Of a stretch of 64,000 bases of DNA, positions 17,303 through 26,122 are shown piece after piece. The stretch comes from an uncultured Dorea sp. (GTDB lineage: Bacteria; Bacillota_A; Clostridia; Lachnospirales; Lachnospiraceae). The first letter of the stretch is position 1. Every line of letters begins with the position of its first letter. The stretch is taken from NCBI GenBank assembly GCA_910579015.1, contig CAJTRO010000018.1, positions 3,328 through 67,327 on the forward strand. Reading direction: 5' to 3'. The notes below the pieces were generated by a model. It saw only the letters and a program-made list of their open reading frames with translations, was not told where the DNA came from and did no database searches. The position numbers and the translations under genes are program-made.

Positions 17303-18211
17303 ATGAATTTTCACCATTTAGAATATGCGGTATCAGTGGCAAAAGCTGGTTCGATCAGAAAAGCATCACAGAAACTGTATATGTCACAGCCTTATTTGAG
17401 CAGTATGATAAAGGGACTTGAGGAAGAACTGGGATACAGGATATTCAGCAGAACAGCGGCAGGAATCGTGATCACGAGAGAAGGAGAGGAATTTATAAAG
17501 AGTGCGAAGATCATCCTTCTTGAGCTTAAGAAGATCCGGGAAATGAATATGGACGAAGAGGAAGGCCAGCTTAATATTTCCTGCTATTATGCGTCGCTTG
17601 TTATGGAGAAGTTTCTGAAGTTTCATAATGCATCTGCGTACAAGTTCTCTGATAAGATTAAGGAGATGGGAAGTAAGGATGTACTGGAATCCGTAGCATC
17701 AGGAGACAGTGCGGTCGGGATTGTTTTCTTTGCCAGGGAAAAACGCCGTAATTACATGAAGATGATATCTGAACTTAACCTTTTTGCGGCAGAATTTTTA
17801 AAACCTATGCAGGTATATGCCTTTATGAGCAGAACACATCCGCTTGCAGGGATGAGTGGAGTGAAAGTAGAGAATTTGAATGATTATCCGTATGTGACAT
17901 ATAATGATGAGTGTTCTAAGAATTATCTTGATGTTCTGGGGATTGGAGAGCATCCCCAGCTTCTTGAGGTGTCTGACAGAGGGAGTTTTTATGATGTGTT
18001 AAGAAGCGGGGAATATCTGACTTCCATGGCATATAGAAAACAGCCTGAGAGCGGAGAGTTTGTGATCATTCCTTTTGAAGATAAGGATATGGTCATCTGC
18101 TCTGTCTATGTGACAGCGAAGAATTATCAATTGAGTAAACGAGAGAAAGATTTTATTGAATTTGTAAGAGAAGGAGAAGTTCATGGATCCGGTAATAGTA
18201 AGAAATATTAA
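17303..18211 (+). CDS. LysR-family transcriptional regulator
   Basis: A 302-residue LysR-type regulator with the N-terminal HTH (LEYAVSVAKAGSIRKASQKL, SQPYLSSMIKGLEEELG). The start at 17303 is supported by GGGAGGGAGC 3 bases upstream. It is divergent from the broken DUF5058 gene at 17108 and would originally have controlled the DUF5058-M20 pair, so it may now be an orphan. Its last 29 bases overlap the start of aroD in another frame. The effector domain is complete by length. Confidence 0.88.
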   Translation: MNFHHLEYAVSVAKAGSIRKASQKLYMSQPYLSSMIKGLEEELGYRIFSRTAAGIVITREGEEFIKSAKIILLELKKIREMNMDEEEGQLNISCYYASLVMEKFLKFHNASAYKFSDKIKEMGSKDVLESVASGDSAVGIVFFAREKRRNYMKMISELNLFAAEFLKPMQVYAFMSRTHPLAGMSGVKVENLNDYPYVTYNDECSKNYLDVLGIGEHPQLLEVSDRGSFYDVLRSGEYLTSMAYRKQPESGEFVIIPFEDKDMVICSVYVTAKNYQLSKREKDFIEFVREGEVHGSGNSKKY

Positions 18212-18944
18212 GATCGGGGAGGGGATCCCGAAGATCTGTGTCCCCATCGTGGGAAAAACGCAAGGGGAGATCATAGAGGCCGGAGAGAATATCTGTGCTG
18301 TCGGCGCGGATATTGTCGAATGGCGGGCGGACTGGTATGAGGATGTCTTTGATCTTGACAAGGCAGAGGAGACCGCAAAGGAGCTGAGAGCTGTGCTGGG
18401 CGGTCTGCCTCTTCTGTTTACCTTCCGTACTTCGAAGGAGGGCGGGGAGAAAGCGGTCGAAACGGCAGTTTATGTGGAATTGAACCAGAGGATGGCAGAG
18501 AGCGGATATGTTGATATGGTGGATGTAGAAGTATTTACCGGGGACGACGCGGTGCGCGCGGTGATTGAGACGGCCCATTCCTGTGGAGTGAAGACGGTTG
18601 CTTCTAATCATGATTTTCACAAGACGCCTGCGAAGGAGGAGATTGTATCAAGGCTTTGCAGGATGCAGAAGCTTGGGGCGGATATTCTGAAGATTGCGGT
18701 TATGCCTCGGGATAAGAAGGATCTGCTGACGCTCCTTGCGGCAACGGAGGAGATGTATTCGGAACATGCGGACCGGCCGATCATTACTATGTCTATGGGA
18801 GGGACGGGAGTTACAAGCAGGCTGTGCGGAGAGGTGTTTGGCTCTGCGGTTACGTTTGGATGTGCAGGGAAGGCTTCGGCGCCGGGACAGGTGGAGGCAA
18901 GGGAGTTGCGACGTGTGTTGGAGATGCTGCATGGGATAGTGTAG
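18183..18944 (+). CDS. aroD: Type I 3-dehydroquinate dehydratase
   Basis: A 253-residue class I dehydroquinase that makes 3-dehydroshikimate in the shikimate pathway or works in the reverse sense in quinate catabolism. His143 (SNHDFHKTP) and the Schiff-base Lys170 (DILKIAVMP) fall at the same positions as in the enterobacterial enzyme; the N-terminal EWRAD motif and C-terminal MGGTGVTSRLCGEVFGS and APGQ loops are intact. GAAGGAG precedes the ATG. It overlaps the LysR gene by 29 bases and is followed by a terminator, so it may be read from the lysR promoter. No other aromatic pathway gene is nearby. Confidence 0.95.
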   Translation: MDPVIVRNIKIGEGIPKICVPIVGKTQGEIIEAGENICAVGADIVEWRADWYEDVFDLDKAEETAKELRAVLGGLPLLFTFRTSKEGGEKAVETAVYVELNQRMAESGYVDMVDVEVFTGDDAVRAVIETAHSCGVKTVASNHDFHKTPAKEEIVSRLCRMQKLGADILKIAVMPRDKKDLLTLLAATEEMYSEHADRPIITMSMGGTGVTSRLCGEVFGSAVTFGCAGKASAPGQVEARELRRVLEMLHGIV

Positions 18945-18958
18945 AGCGGAGGTCTTAG

Positions 18959-19006
18959 GGCCGGTACACGGGGACGAGATAGTGCCCTTCGTGTGCCGGT
19001 CTTTTT
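18959..19006 (+). terminator. Rho-independent terminator after aroD
   Basis: A 12-base stem with one G-T and one mismatch (GGCCGGTACACG with CGTGTGCCGGTC) is followed by five T (19002-19006). Confidence 0.8.
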
Positions 19007-19134
19007 GCATCTCTTTTTTAAGGTGATTGTAGAAAGTATTAAATAAAATACACAAAAAAACAGGCTCGCCATGCTCGTGATAACAAAATAATATGTGCAA
19101 ATTACCTAAAATGTGTGAAAATGCATATAATTGT

Positions 19135-19163
19135 TTGACAAAATGCACAAGATGATATATAAT
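19135..19163 (+). promoter_or_regulatory. Strong promoter of the sugar operon
   Basis: TTGACA (19135-19140) and TATAAT (19158-19163) are both perfect consensus boxes with a 17-base spacer, 110 bases before the binding-protein gene. Confidence 0.88.
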
Positions 19164-19178
19164 CATTTTCACCAAGTA

Positions 19179-19215
19179 CTTTCTAAATATATTTTTAGAA
19201 ACTATATTTAGAAAG
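19179..19215. promoter_or_regulatory. 13-base perfect inverted repeat, probable repressor operator
   Basis: CTTTCTAAATATA (19179-19191) and TATATTTAGAAAG (19203-19215) are exact inverted repeats around an 11-base centre, about 10 bases downstream of the expected transcription start. A binding site there would block a consensus promoter. The ROK repressor encoded at the end of the same gene cluster is the obvious candidate. It could also fold as an RNA hairpin in the leader. Confidence 0.72.
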
Positions 19216-19272
19216 AGAATAGAAAAAGGGCAAAGCCCGAGACGGATTACGATCGAAGAAGGAGGAAAAAAG

Positions 19273-20307
19273 ATGAAGAGAATGAAAAGATTATTATCCG
19301 TGTTGTTGTGTATTGGTATGACGGTGTGTATGGCGATTGGATGTAACAGCCAGTCCGGAGATTCAGGCGGTGAAGGATCTGGAGATTCAGGCGGTAAGTC
19401 ATCCGATGACGAGGACAAGATTAAGATTGCGTTCGTTATCAGTGATCTGTCTAACGAGGTGTTCCTGGAGCTGATGGAGGCATGTGAGAAAGAAGCAGAG
19501 GCAAATGGCGCGGAATTCATTTTCAAAGAGGCCCAGGAAGTACCGGATAAGATTACAGAGATCGAGAACCTGGCGAATGCAGGATATGATGTGATCCTCA
19601 GTCACGTATCTGATCCTGCGGCTATGCAGCCGGCGATCGCCGAGGCGCAGTCTAAGGGATGTAAGTTCATCGCTTATGATACCGATACGGAGACCAGCGA
19701 CGCATTCTTTGGCGCGGATAATACAGAGCTTGGAAAACAGATCGGTTACATGGCGGCTGATTGGATCAACGAGACCTTTGATTCTTCTGAGAAGGTAAAG
19801 GTTGGACTGGCGAATTATCCGGAATTTAATTTCCTGGTGGTAAGAGAAGAGGGAATCAGGGCGGCGCTTAAAGAGAAGGCTCCGAATGCAGAGGTAGTTG
19901 TCGCGCAGCAGGCGGGCTTCGTTCCGGAGGGTGTGGATGTCGGAGAGGTATGGTTACAGTCCCAGCCGGATCTGAATGTGATCTGCGGAATCAATGATTC
20001 AGGTATTGTCGGTATCTATCAGTCCTTCATCGCAGGCGGTGTGGACAAGAATAAGGAAGACATGGGATTCTTCGGATGCGACGCGACCGGAGAGGCCATG
20101 AAGCTGATCAACGAGCACGGAATCTTCAGGGGTACTATTTCGACAAACCTTGTTAACGTGGCGCCGGATTTCATCGGAACATCTATTGCGCTGGCCAAGG
20201 GAGAAGAGGTAGAGCATGACTTCTATTTCCCGATGACGAGGATCCAGTACAATGAAGAGACCGGACAGGCAGAAGAGGTTGGAGAAGCGATCGACATCAA
20301 TAAATAA
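19273..20307 (+). CDS. Sugar ABC transporter substrate-binding lipoprotein (RbsB type)
   Basis: A 344-residue extracellular lipoprotein. Residues 1-23 are a signal peptide with lipobox AIGC; a Ser/Gly/Asp-rich linker follows to about residue 48; the rest is a periplasmic-binding-protein type I fold (KIAFVISDLSNEVFLELMEA, then GYDVILSHVSDPAA, FIAYDTD, ICGINDSGIVG). This is the RbsB/LacI-like branch used for pentoses, hexoses and polyols. AAGGAGG lies 7 bases upstream. It is the first gene behind the strong promoter and operator, and a hairpin after it may allow its higher expression relative to the ATPase and permease. Confidence 0.93.
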   Translation: MKRMKRLLSVLLCIGMTVCMAIGCNSQSGDSGGEGSGDSGGKSSDDEDKIKIAFVISDLSNEVFLELMEACEKEAEANGAEFIFKEAQEVPDKITEIENLANAGYDVILSHVSDPAAMQPAIAEAQSKGCKFIAYDTDTETSDAFFGADNTELGKQIGYMAADWINETFDSSEKVKVGLANYPEFNFLVVREEGIRAALKEKAPNAEVVVAQQAGFVPEGVDVGEVWLQSQPDLNVICGINDSGIVGIYQSFIAGGVDKNKEDMGFFGCDATGEAMKLINEHGIFRGTISTNLVNVAPDFIGTSIALAKGEEVEHDFYFPMTRIQYNEETGQAEEVGEAIDINK

Positions 20308-20334
20308 TCTGATATCAACAAATAGTTTATAAAG

Positions 20335-20378
20335 AAGGGGCTGTCGGAGGAATGTTCGTGATTTTTCGGCAGCTCTTT
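20335..20378 (+). terminator. Intra-operon hairpin after the binding-protein gene
   Basis: AAGGGGCTGTCGGA pairs with TTCGGCAGCTCTTT, including several G-T pairs, between the binding-protein and ATPase genes. With only a short T-rich tail it probably acts as a partial terminator or 3-prime stabiliser. Confidence 0.5.
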
Positions 20379-20403
20379 GAGGTAAGGTGGTGTTATAAAG
20401 TCG

Positions 20404-21885
20404 ATGAGTAATATACTGGAAGTAAAAAATATTACGAAGATTTATCCGGGAGTAGTGGCGTTGAATCGTGTAAGCATGGACGTAAGAGAAGGGGAGGTTC
20501 ATGCCCTGATCGGAGAGAACGGCGCCGGCAAATCTACTTTGATCAAGGTTATAACCGGGGCGATCGAGCCGAATGACGGGGAGATCGTGTACGGAGGCAA
20601 GTCGTATAGTAAGATGTCGCCTGAGCTTTCCAGGCAGTTGGGGATAGAAGCCATATATCAGGAATTTAACCTGGCGCCGGCCGTATCGGTGGCGGAGAAT
20701 ATCTATATTGGTTCGAAAGTGAATGACGGGGCGGTGATCGATTACAAGAAGCTGTACAGCGAAGCCGCAAAGGTGCTTGATAATTTCACCGTGGAGATTT
20801 CTCCGAAGAGCCTGGTAAAGGACCTTACGGTGGCCTATATGCAGCTGGTTGAGATCGCGAAAGCAATTGCAAGAAATGCCAGGCTTATCATCATGGACGA
20901 GCCGACGGCGCCTCTTACGGAGGATGAGGTAGGCAACCTGTTTGAGATCATCAAGGAGCTTAAGAAGCAGGGGGTGTCTGTCATCTATATTTCTCACAGG
21001 CTTGACGAGTTGTTTGCTGTCTCTGACCGAGTGACCGTCATGCGGGATGGAGAGGTGATCGTCACAAAGGATACGAAGGATTTTAACAAGGAGCAGTTGA
21101 TCTATCACATGGTCGGCCGGGGACTGAACGAGACGTTTCCGGAGAGGAACGTTACATACGGCGAGCCGGTCCTGGAGGTGAAGGAGCTGTGTGGAAATGG
21201 CGTCGCGCCGGTTTCTTTTACTCTCAGGAAGGGAGAAGTCCTGGGGCTTGCGGGGCTTGTGGGAGCCGGGCGGACGGAGCTGGTGAGACTGATCTTCGGT
21301 GCGGATCCCAAGGATGGAGGAAAGATTTTCATAGAGGGGAAGGAGACAGCCATTAATAAGCCTCAGGATGCGGTGCGCAGCGGGATCGGACTGGTTTCTG
21401 AGGACAGGAAGGCCCAGGGAGTATTTTTACGGATGTCCATTAAGACCAATATCACGGTTACGATATTGGAAAAGCTTGCGAAATGGGGAGTGATCAATCG
21501 CAGAGCGGAGAATGACTGTGCGGTGGAATATAGAGAAGCACTGAATATAAAAACTCCGTCTCTGGAACAGCTGGCGGGCAATTTAAGCGGAGGCAATCAG
21601 CAGAAGGTTGCACTGGCCAAATGGCTGGCAAGTAAGTCGAAGGTACTGATCCTGGATGAGCCGACGAGAGGAATAGACGTGGGCGCCAAGCAGGAAATAT
21701 ACCAATTGATCAACAGGCTGGCCGAGGAGGGGCTTGGAATCATAGTCATTTCCTCGGAGATGGAAGAGATTCTCGGGATTACGGACAGACTGTTGATCCT
21801 GTCGGAGGGCAGGCTGAGCGGAACTCTCATGAAGGAGGAGTATTCGCAGACTACGGTTTTAAAATATGCATCAGGAGAGCAGTAA
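20404..21885 (+). CDS. Sugar ABC transporter ATPase (RbsA/MglA type, two ABC domains)
   Basis: A 493-residue protein with two ATP-binding cassettes. The first has Walker A GENGAGKST and Walker B LIIMDEPTAPLT, with the usual degenerate signature (DLTVAYMQLVEIAKA). The second has the altered P-loop GLVGAGRTEL typical of RbsA, signature LSGGNQQKVALAKWLA and VLILDEPTRGIDVGAK. It powers import together with the following permease and the preceding binding protein. Spacing to the permease is 11 bases. The start ATG at 20404 has no strong ribosome site (AAGGTGG is rather far upstream), which fits lower expression than the binding protein. Confidence 0.94.
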   Translation: MSNILEVKNITKIYPGVVALNRVSMDVREGEVHALIGENGAGKSTLIKVITGAIEPNDGEIVYGGKSYSKMSPELSRQLGIEAIYQEFNLAPAVSVAENIYIGSKVNDGAVIDYKKLYSEAAKVLDNFTVEISPKSLVKDLTVAYMQLVEIAKAIARNARLIIMDEPTAPLTEDEVGNLFEIIKELKKQGVSVIYISHRLDELFAVSDRVTVMRDGEVIVTKDTKDFNKEQLIYHMVGRGLNETFPERNVTYGEPVLEVKELCGNGVAPVSFTLRKGEVLGLAGLVGAGRTELVRLIFGADPKDGGKIFIEGKETAINKPQDAVRSGIGLVSEDRKAQGVFLRMSIKTNITVTILEKLAKWGVINRRAENDCAVEYREALNIKTPSLEQLAGNLSGGNQQKVALAKWLASKSKVLILDEPTRGIDVGAKQEIYQLINRLAEEGLGIIVISSEMEEILGITDRLLILSEGRLSGTLMKEEYSQTTVLKYASGEQ

Positions 21886-21896
21886 GGAGAAGCAAT

Positions 21897-22865
21897 ATGA
21901 AGAAAGCATTAGATATATTAAAGAAGCATTCTGTGGAAGCAGTATTATTAGTGTTGATGCTCATGTTTACCATTGTAAAGGGTACGATATTTCTGAATAT
22001 CAATAATATTATTACAATCTTACGGCAGAGCTCGATCCTGGGCATCATGTCGATCGGAATGATGTTCTGTATGTTATCCGGCGGACTGAACCTGGCGGTA
22101 GGCTCTATGGTTTCTCTGGTGACAGTTACGTCGGCGGTATTCATGACCTCTATGAATATTCCGTGGCCTGTGGCATTTCTGGTCAGTGTTGCCATATGTA
22201 CGTTCTCGGGCTGGGCGACGGGCTTCATTATCGTCAAGACCAGGATATGGCCGATGATCGGCTCACTGGCGATGCAGACGATTCTGTCCGGCGTTGCGTA
22301 TATCGTCTGCGGCGGACTGCCGATCTACGATCTCCCTAAAGGATCGATCATATTCGGGCAGGCGAATATCGGGGTGATCCCGCTGCCGGTCATCATCCTG
22401 CTGGCAGTGGCAGTTGTCTCGGCGTTTATCCTGAACAAGACCTATTTCGGACGGCATTTCTATGTATCGGGAAGTAATGTGGAGGCGGCGAGGCTTTCCG
22501 GGATAAATACGAGCCGGATCTGCATCATGTCGTATGTGATCAGTGGTTTCTTATGCGGTATCGCGGGGGTGATCATGACGGGACGTGTCAGTTCGGGACA
22601 GCCGGCGGCCGGGAAAGGCATGGATATGACTTGTCTGACGGCGGTTGTGCTGGGCGGCGTCAGCATGAACGGCGGTGAAGGAAAGGTATCTAAGGTTGTA
22701 GTCGGGGTATTTATCCTGGGTGTGCTGAAAAACGGCATGACCATCATGAATGTGGACGAGTATACGCAGATGATCGTAGAAGGTCTCATCTTCCTGTTTG
22801 CGGTCTGCTTCGACAGCTTGCAGAGAATCTTAAGTGAGAGGACGGGGAAGAAGAAAGCGGCATAG
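21897..22865 (+). CDS. Sugar ABC transporter permease (RbsC type)
   Basis: A 322-residue inner-membrane permease of the BPD_transp_2 family with 8-10 hydrophobic segments. The NLAVGSMVSL motif near residue 64 and the cytoplasmic loop YVSGSNVEAARLSGINTSR near residue 190, followed by GRVSSGQPAAGKGMDM and TAVVLGGVSMNGGEG, are standard for RbsC homologues. TAAGGAG precedes the ATG. It completes an RbsBAC-type importer; substrate cannot be read from the permease, but the following enzymes point to a pentose, pentitol or ester of one. Confidence 0.94.
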   Translation: MKKALDILKKHSVEAVLLVLMLMFTIVKGTIFLNINNIITILRQSSILGIMSIGMMFCMLSGGLNLAVGSMVSLVTVTSAVFMTSMNIPWPVAFLVSVAICTFSGWATGFIIVKTRIWPMIGSLAMQTILSGVAYIVCGGLPIYDLPKGSIIFGQANIGVIPLPVIILLAVAVVSAFILNKTYFGRHFYVSGSNVEAARLSGINTSRICIMSYVISGFLCGIAGVIMTGRVSSGQPAAGKGMDMTCLTAVVLGGVSMNGGEGKVSKVVVGVFILGVLKNGMTIMNVDEYTQMIVEGLIFLFAVCFDSLQRILSERTGKKKAA

Positions 22866-22922
22866 TAGGAGCGTGTGCGGGGGAGAAGAAAACTAGTGTA
22901 GAGAATAGAGAAGGTGATAAGG

Positions 22923-23894
22923 ATGAAAGCTTACAGAAAATATTTGGAGCCGGCTTATGGAGAGAAGGCATTTTCCGTCGAGATACCTGCGCCGGAGGAT
23001 ATCGACATCGAGAATCCCAAGGTGTGGCGGAATAAGCATATCCCGGAAGCCGCGGCAGGGATACTTAACGCTGTGAAGAAGACAGGCTGTTATGATGAGA
23101 TCATGACGGTAGAGACGACGGATACGTATCTGGAAAGGGACGGGGAGAGGATACCTCTGCGCCTCTATCATCCTGACGGGGAAGGGGAGTTCCCTGTCCT
23201 GGTGTTCTATCACGGAGGAGCGTTTATGTACAACACTTTTGCGATATATGAGTATGTGACGAGATATATTGCAAAATACGCAGGCGCGCTGGTAATTGCG
23301 GTCGAGTACCGGCTTGCTCCGGAATACAGGTGTCCGGTCGGAAGAGAGGATGCATATGCGGCATTGGAGTGGGCAGAAGCCCATTGCGGGGAGTATGGCG
23401 GGGACGCGTCAAGGATCTCTGTCTGCGGAGACAGTGCGGGCGGGAATTTCGCGGCGGGTGTATCGCTGATGGCAAGAGACAGGAAAGGGCCTGCAATACG
23501 CAGACAGATCATGATATATCCGGTAACGTGCTTCGTGTTTGAAGAACAGCCGTATTCGGAACAACGGTATGCGAAAGGGTATTTTCTAGAATATAATTCG
23601 CTTGAAGATCCGCTGGCGCCGTATTTTGCGCCGGACGACGAGGAGGCGAGGACGGATCCCTATAATTCTCCGCTGCTTGCAGAGAATCTGGCGGGACTGC
23701 CGGAAGCTGTCTTTCTCTCGGCGGAATGTGATCCCCTTCTTGACCAGGGGCTTATGTATGCGGCGAGGCTTGAGGATGCAAAAGTACCGGTGGAGTATCA
23801 TATTTTTGAAGGGATGATACACAGCTTCCTGAATTATACCTATGAGAAATCCTTTGCATGTCTGGATGCGGTATGCGCGGCAGTTAGAAGGTAA
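22923..23894 (+). CDS. Alpha/beta-hydrolase esterase (hormone-sensitive-lipase/Aes type)
   Basis: A 323-residue cytosolic esterase. The oxyanion-hole HGG (residues 97-99 in FYHGGAF), the nucleophile elbow GDSAGGN (Ser171) and the late Asp (ECDPLLDQG) and His (GMIHSF) give a full catalytic set of the bacterial hormone-sensitive-lipase/acetyl-esterase family. ATG 22923 is preferred over GTG 22914 because GAAGG lies at proper distance. In this operon it probably removes an acyl group from an imported sugar derivative; the acyl group and sugar are unknown. Alternative: detoxification of an unrelated ester. Confidence 0.88.
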   Translation: MKAYRKYLEPAYGEKAFSVEIPAPEDIDIENPKVWRNKHIPEAAAGILNAVKKTGCYDEIMTVETTDTYLERDGERIPLRLYHPDGEGEFPVLVFYHGGAFMYNTFAIYEYVTRYIAKYAGALVIAVEYRLAPEYRCPVGREDAYAALEWAEAHCGEYGGDASRISVCGDSAGGNFAAGVSLMARDRKGPAIRRQIMIYPVTCFVFEEQPYSEQRYAKGYFLEYNSLEDPLAPYFAPDDEEARTDPYNSPLLAENLAGLPEAVFLSAECDPLLDQGLMYAARLEDAKVPVEYHIFEGMIHSFLNYTYEKSFACLDAVCAAVRR

Positions 23895-23923
23895 GGGATG
23901 AGTGATAAAAAGGAGAGAATGGA

Positions 23924-24586
23924 ATGGATAAGAGGAGGATCCTTGTTTTTGGAGATTCCAATACCTGGGGATGGAATCCGTCAAATACTTTGAAACCGCC
24001 TATTGTGAGGTGGAGCGATGAGGAACGGTTTACGGGAGTTATGCAGAAGGAGCTGGGAGACGGTTATACGGTGATCACGGAAGGATTGAACGGAAGGACG
24101 ACTGTATGGGACGATCCGATTGAAGAATACCGGTGCGGAAAGGCTGTGCTGATCCCGCTTCTGGATTCACATGCACCGCTTGATCTGGTCATTATCATGC
24201 TGGGCACCAACGATCTGAAGAGACGGTTCAGTGTGACGCCCAGAGATATTGCGGAAGGAGCCGGACAGCTTGCGGCAAAGACGCTTTGCCAGGTCTATGA
24301 TTTCCGTGATCAGAAACCGGAGGTACTGTTGATCTGTCCGCCAAGGCTGGGAGATGTGGGGAGAACTCATTTTGGACCTGTCTTTGGGGGAAATGAAGAC
24401 AAATCGACGCAGCTCGCCCCGTTTTATAAGGAGATGGCCGATATGTACGGGGTGCATTTCCTGAATGCGGACGAGATTGTAAAAAGCAGTAAGACAGACG
24501 GACTTCACTGGGACGCAGACCAGCATGAGAAGATGGGAAAGGTATTGGCAGAAGAAATTGAAAAAATATTTGATAGGGCTGGATAA
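23924..24586 (+). CDS. SGNH/GDSL hydrolase
   Basis: A 220-residue SGNH hydrolase. Block I is LVFGDSNTWGWNP (Ser12), block II G around ITEGLNGRTT, block III GTND, and block V DGLHWDADQH (Asp and His). No signal peptide is visible, so it acts in the cytosol, as arylesterase/acetylxylan-esterase-like members can. GAGAATGG precedes the start. It is the second esterase of the operon and its 3-prime end overlaps the kinase gene by 29 bases. The two esterases may remove different acyl groups or act at different positions of the imported compound. Confidence 0.88.
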   Translation: MDKRRILVFGDSNTWGWNPSNTLKPPIVRWSDEERFTGVMQKELGDGYTVITEGLNGRTTVWDDPIEEYRCGKAVLIPLLDSHAPLDLVIIMLGTNDLKRRFSVTPRDIAEGAGQLAAKTLCQVYDFRDQKPEVLLICPPRLGDVGRTHFGPVFGGNEDKSTQLAPFYKEMADMYGVHFLNADEIVKSSKTDGLHWDADQHEKMGKVLAEEIEKIFDRAG

Positions 24587-26066
24587 CGGCGGGACTTCGG
24601 TCAAGGCGGCGGTCTTTGATCTGGACGGAAGGCTTCTTGCAAAGGCCGGGCAGTTTACGGAGAATATCACACCGAAGCCGGGCTATGTGGAACGGGATAT
24701 GGAGAAGCTCTGGAGGGCGAATTGCAGCTGTGTGAAAACGGCGGTTGAAAAGAGCGGTGTGTCTCCCGGGGACGTGGCAGGTATCGCCGTGTGCGGACAT
24801 GGAAAGGGGCTGTATGCATGGGGCAGGAACGAAGAGCCTGCATATCACGGGATCAGCTCTACGGACGGCCGGGCGTGGAAATATCCGTTGAAATGGAAGG
24901 AAGAGGAAGTATGGCAGGAGATCTACCCGCAGATCTGTCAGGAGCTGATGGCGTGCCAGCAGGTGTCGCTGCTGGCATGGCTTAAGGAGCATGAACCGAA
25001 GGTGTATGAAGACATCAGATGGGTATTTTCGGTGAAGGATTATATTCGTTACCGGCTGACCGGAGAGGCATACAGTGAGATGACCGACGTCTCTGGTTCC
25101 GGACTTATGGATATACGGCGGGCGGAATTTGATGAGGAGATGCTCGTTAAGCTTGGGATCGGCGAGGTATATGGCAAGCTTGCGCCGGTAAGATGCTCCT
25201 GTGATCTGTGCGGAACGCTTACGGCAAAAGCGGCGGCACTTACGGGGCTGATGGAAGGAACGCCGGTGGCGGGCGGGATGTTTGATATCGACGCCTGCGC
25301 CATAGCCTCAGACATTGTGTCGCCGGATAATATCTGTACGATTGCCGGGACATGGAGCATCAACGAATATATTTCCAGGACACCGGTGACAGACGGAAGT
25401 GCCGCGATGAATTCGCTGTATGCCATACCGGGATATTACCTGATTGAAGAGTGCAGTGCGACTTCTTCGGGAAATCTGGAATGGTTTGCCGGACAGTGTA
25501 TGAGGGATCTTGTCTCGGAGAAGGACGGGGCCGTCTACAGTGCGGTCAATAAGATGGTGTCTGATATCCGCGCGGATGAGTGCGAGGTGTATTTCCTGCC
25601 GTTCCTGTATGGATCGAATGCGCATCCGCTTGGGAAGGGGAGTTTCGTCGGACTGACGACCTACCATACACGGGCGCATCTTCTGAGGGCGGTATTCGAG
25701 GGAGTGGCGTATTCTCATAAGAAGCATATTGACAGGCTGCTGGCTTCACGGGATACCCCGAAGGTGGTCAGGATGGCGGGTGGAGCCGTAAAATCCAGGG
25801 TATGGGTGCAGATGTTTGCGGATGTCCTGGGGATGCCGGTCGAGACGGTAGAAGCGGATGAGCTGGGCGCGCTTGGATGTGCAATGGCGGCCGCGGTTGC
25901 CGCGGGAATCTATGCGGATTACACGGAAGCGGCACGGCACATGGTACATATTAACGAGAAAATTCTTCCGGTTTCCGGACATACGGCTATATATAAGAAG
26001 AAGTATCAAAAGTATCTGGCAATCCAGGATGCACTGGACGGGATCTGGGACCGGTTCGAGGTGTAG
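24558..26066 (+). CDS. FGGY-family kinase, L-xylulokinase-like
   Basis: A 502-residue sugar kinase. The phosphate-1 motif is IGLDNGGTSVKAAVFD at the N-terminus, phosphate-2 is AGTWSINEY, and the adenosine motif is MAGGAVKSRVWVQMFAD. HGKGLY, WLKEHEP and the SATSSGNLEWF segment resemble L-xylulose kinase (LyxK) more than D-xylulokinase. The likely start is TTG 24558, giving KKYLIGLDNGG directly; an ATG at 24525 would add an unusual leader inside the preceding gene. It should phosphorylate a ketose or polyol after de-esterification. The 3-epimerase downstream makes L-xylulose a sensible substrate; erythritol-type substrates are the main alternative. Confidence 0.86.
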   Translation: MKKYLIGLDNGGTSVKAAVFDLDGRLLAKAGQFTENITPKPGYVERDMEKLWRANCSCVKTAVEKSGVSPGDVAGIAVCGHGKGLYAWGRNEEPAYHGISSTDGRAWKYPLKWKEEEVWQEIYPQICQELMACQQVSLLAWLKEHEPKVYEDIRWVFSVKDYIRYRLTGEAYSEMTDVSGSGLMDIRRAEFDEEMLVKLGIGEVYGKLAPVRCSCDLCGTLTAKAAALTGLMEGTPVAGGMFDIDACAIASDIVSPDNICTIAGTWSINEYISRTPVTDGSAAMNSLYAIPGYYLIEECSATSSGNLEWFAGQCMRDLVSEKDGAVYSAVNKMVSDIRADECEVYFLPFLYGSNAHPLGKGSFVGLTTYHTRAHLLRAVFEGVAYSHKKHIDRLLASRDTPKVVRMAGGAVKSRVWVQMFADVLGMPVETVEADELGALGCAMAAAVAAGIYADYTEAARHMVHINEKILPVSGHTAIYKKKYQKYLAIQDALDGIWDRFEV

Positions 26067-26122
26067 GCAGATGTAGTAGAGGAAATCTGGATTTGATTCG
26101 AAGAAGAAAAGGAGGGAATCAT

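Noticed and set aside
19999..21108. 369-codon minus-strand ORF under the ABC ATPase gene
   Set aside because: Shadow of the binding-protein and ATPase genes, rich in His/Arg/Leu as expected for antisense of GC-skewed coding DNA.
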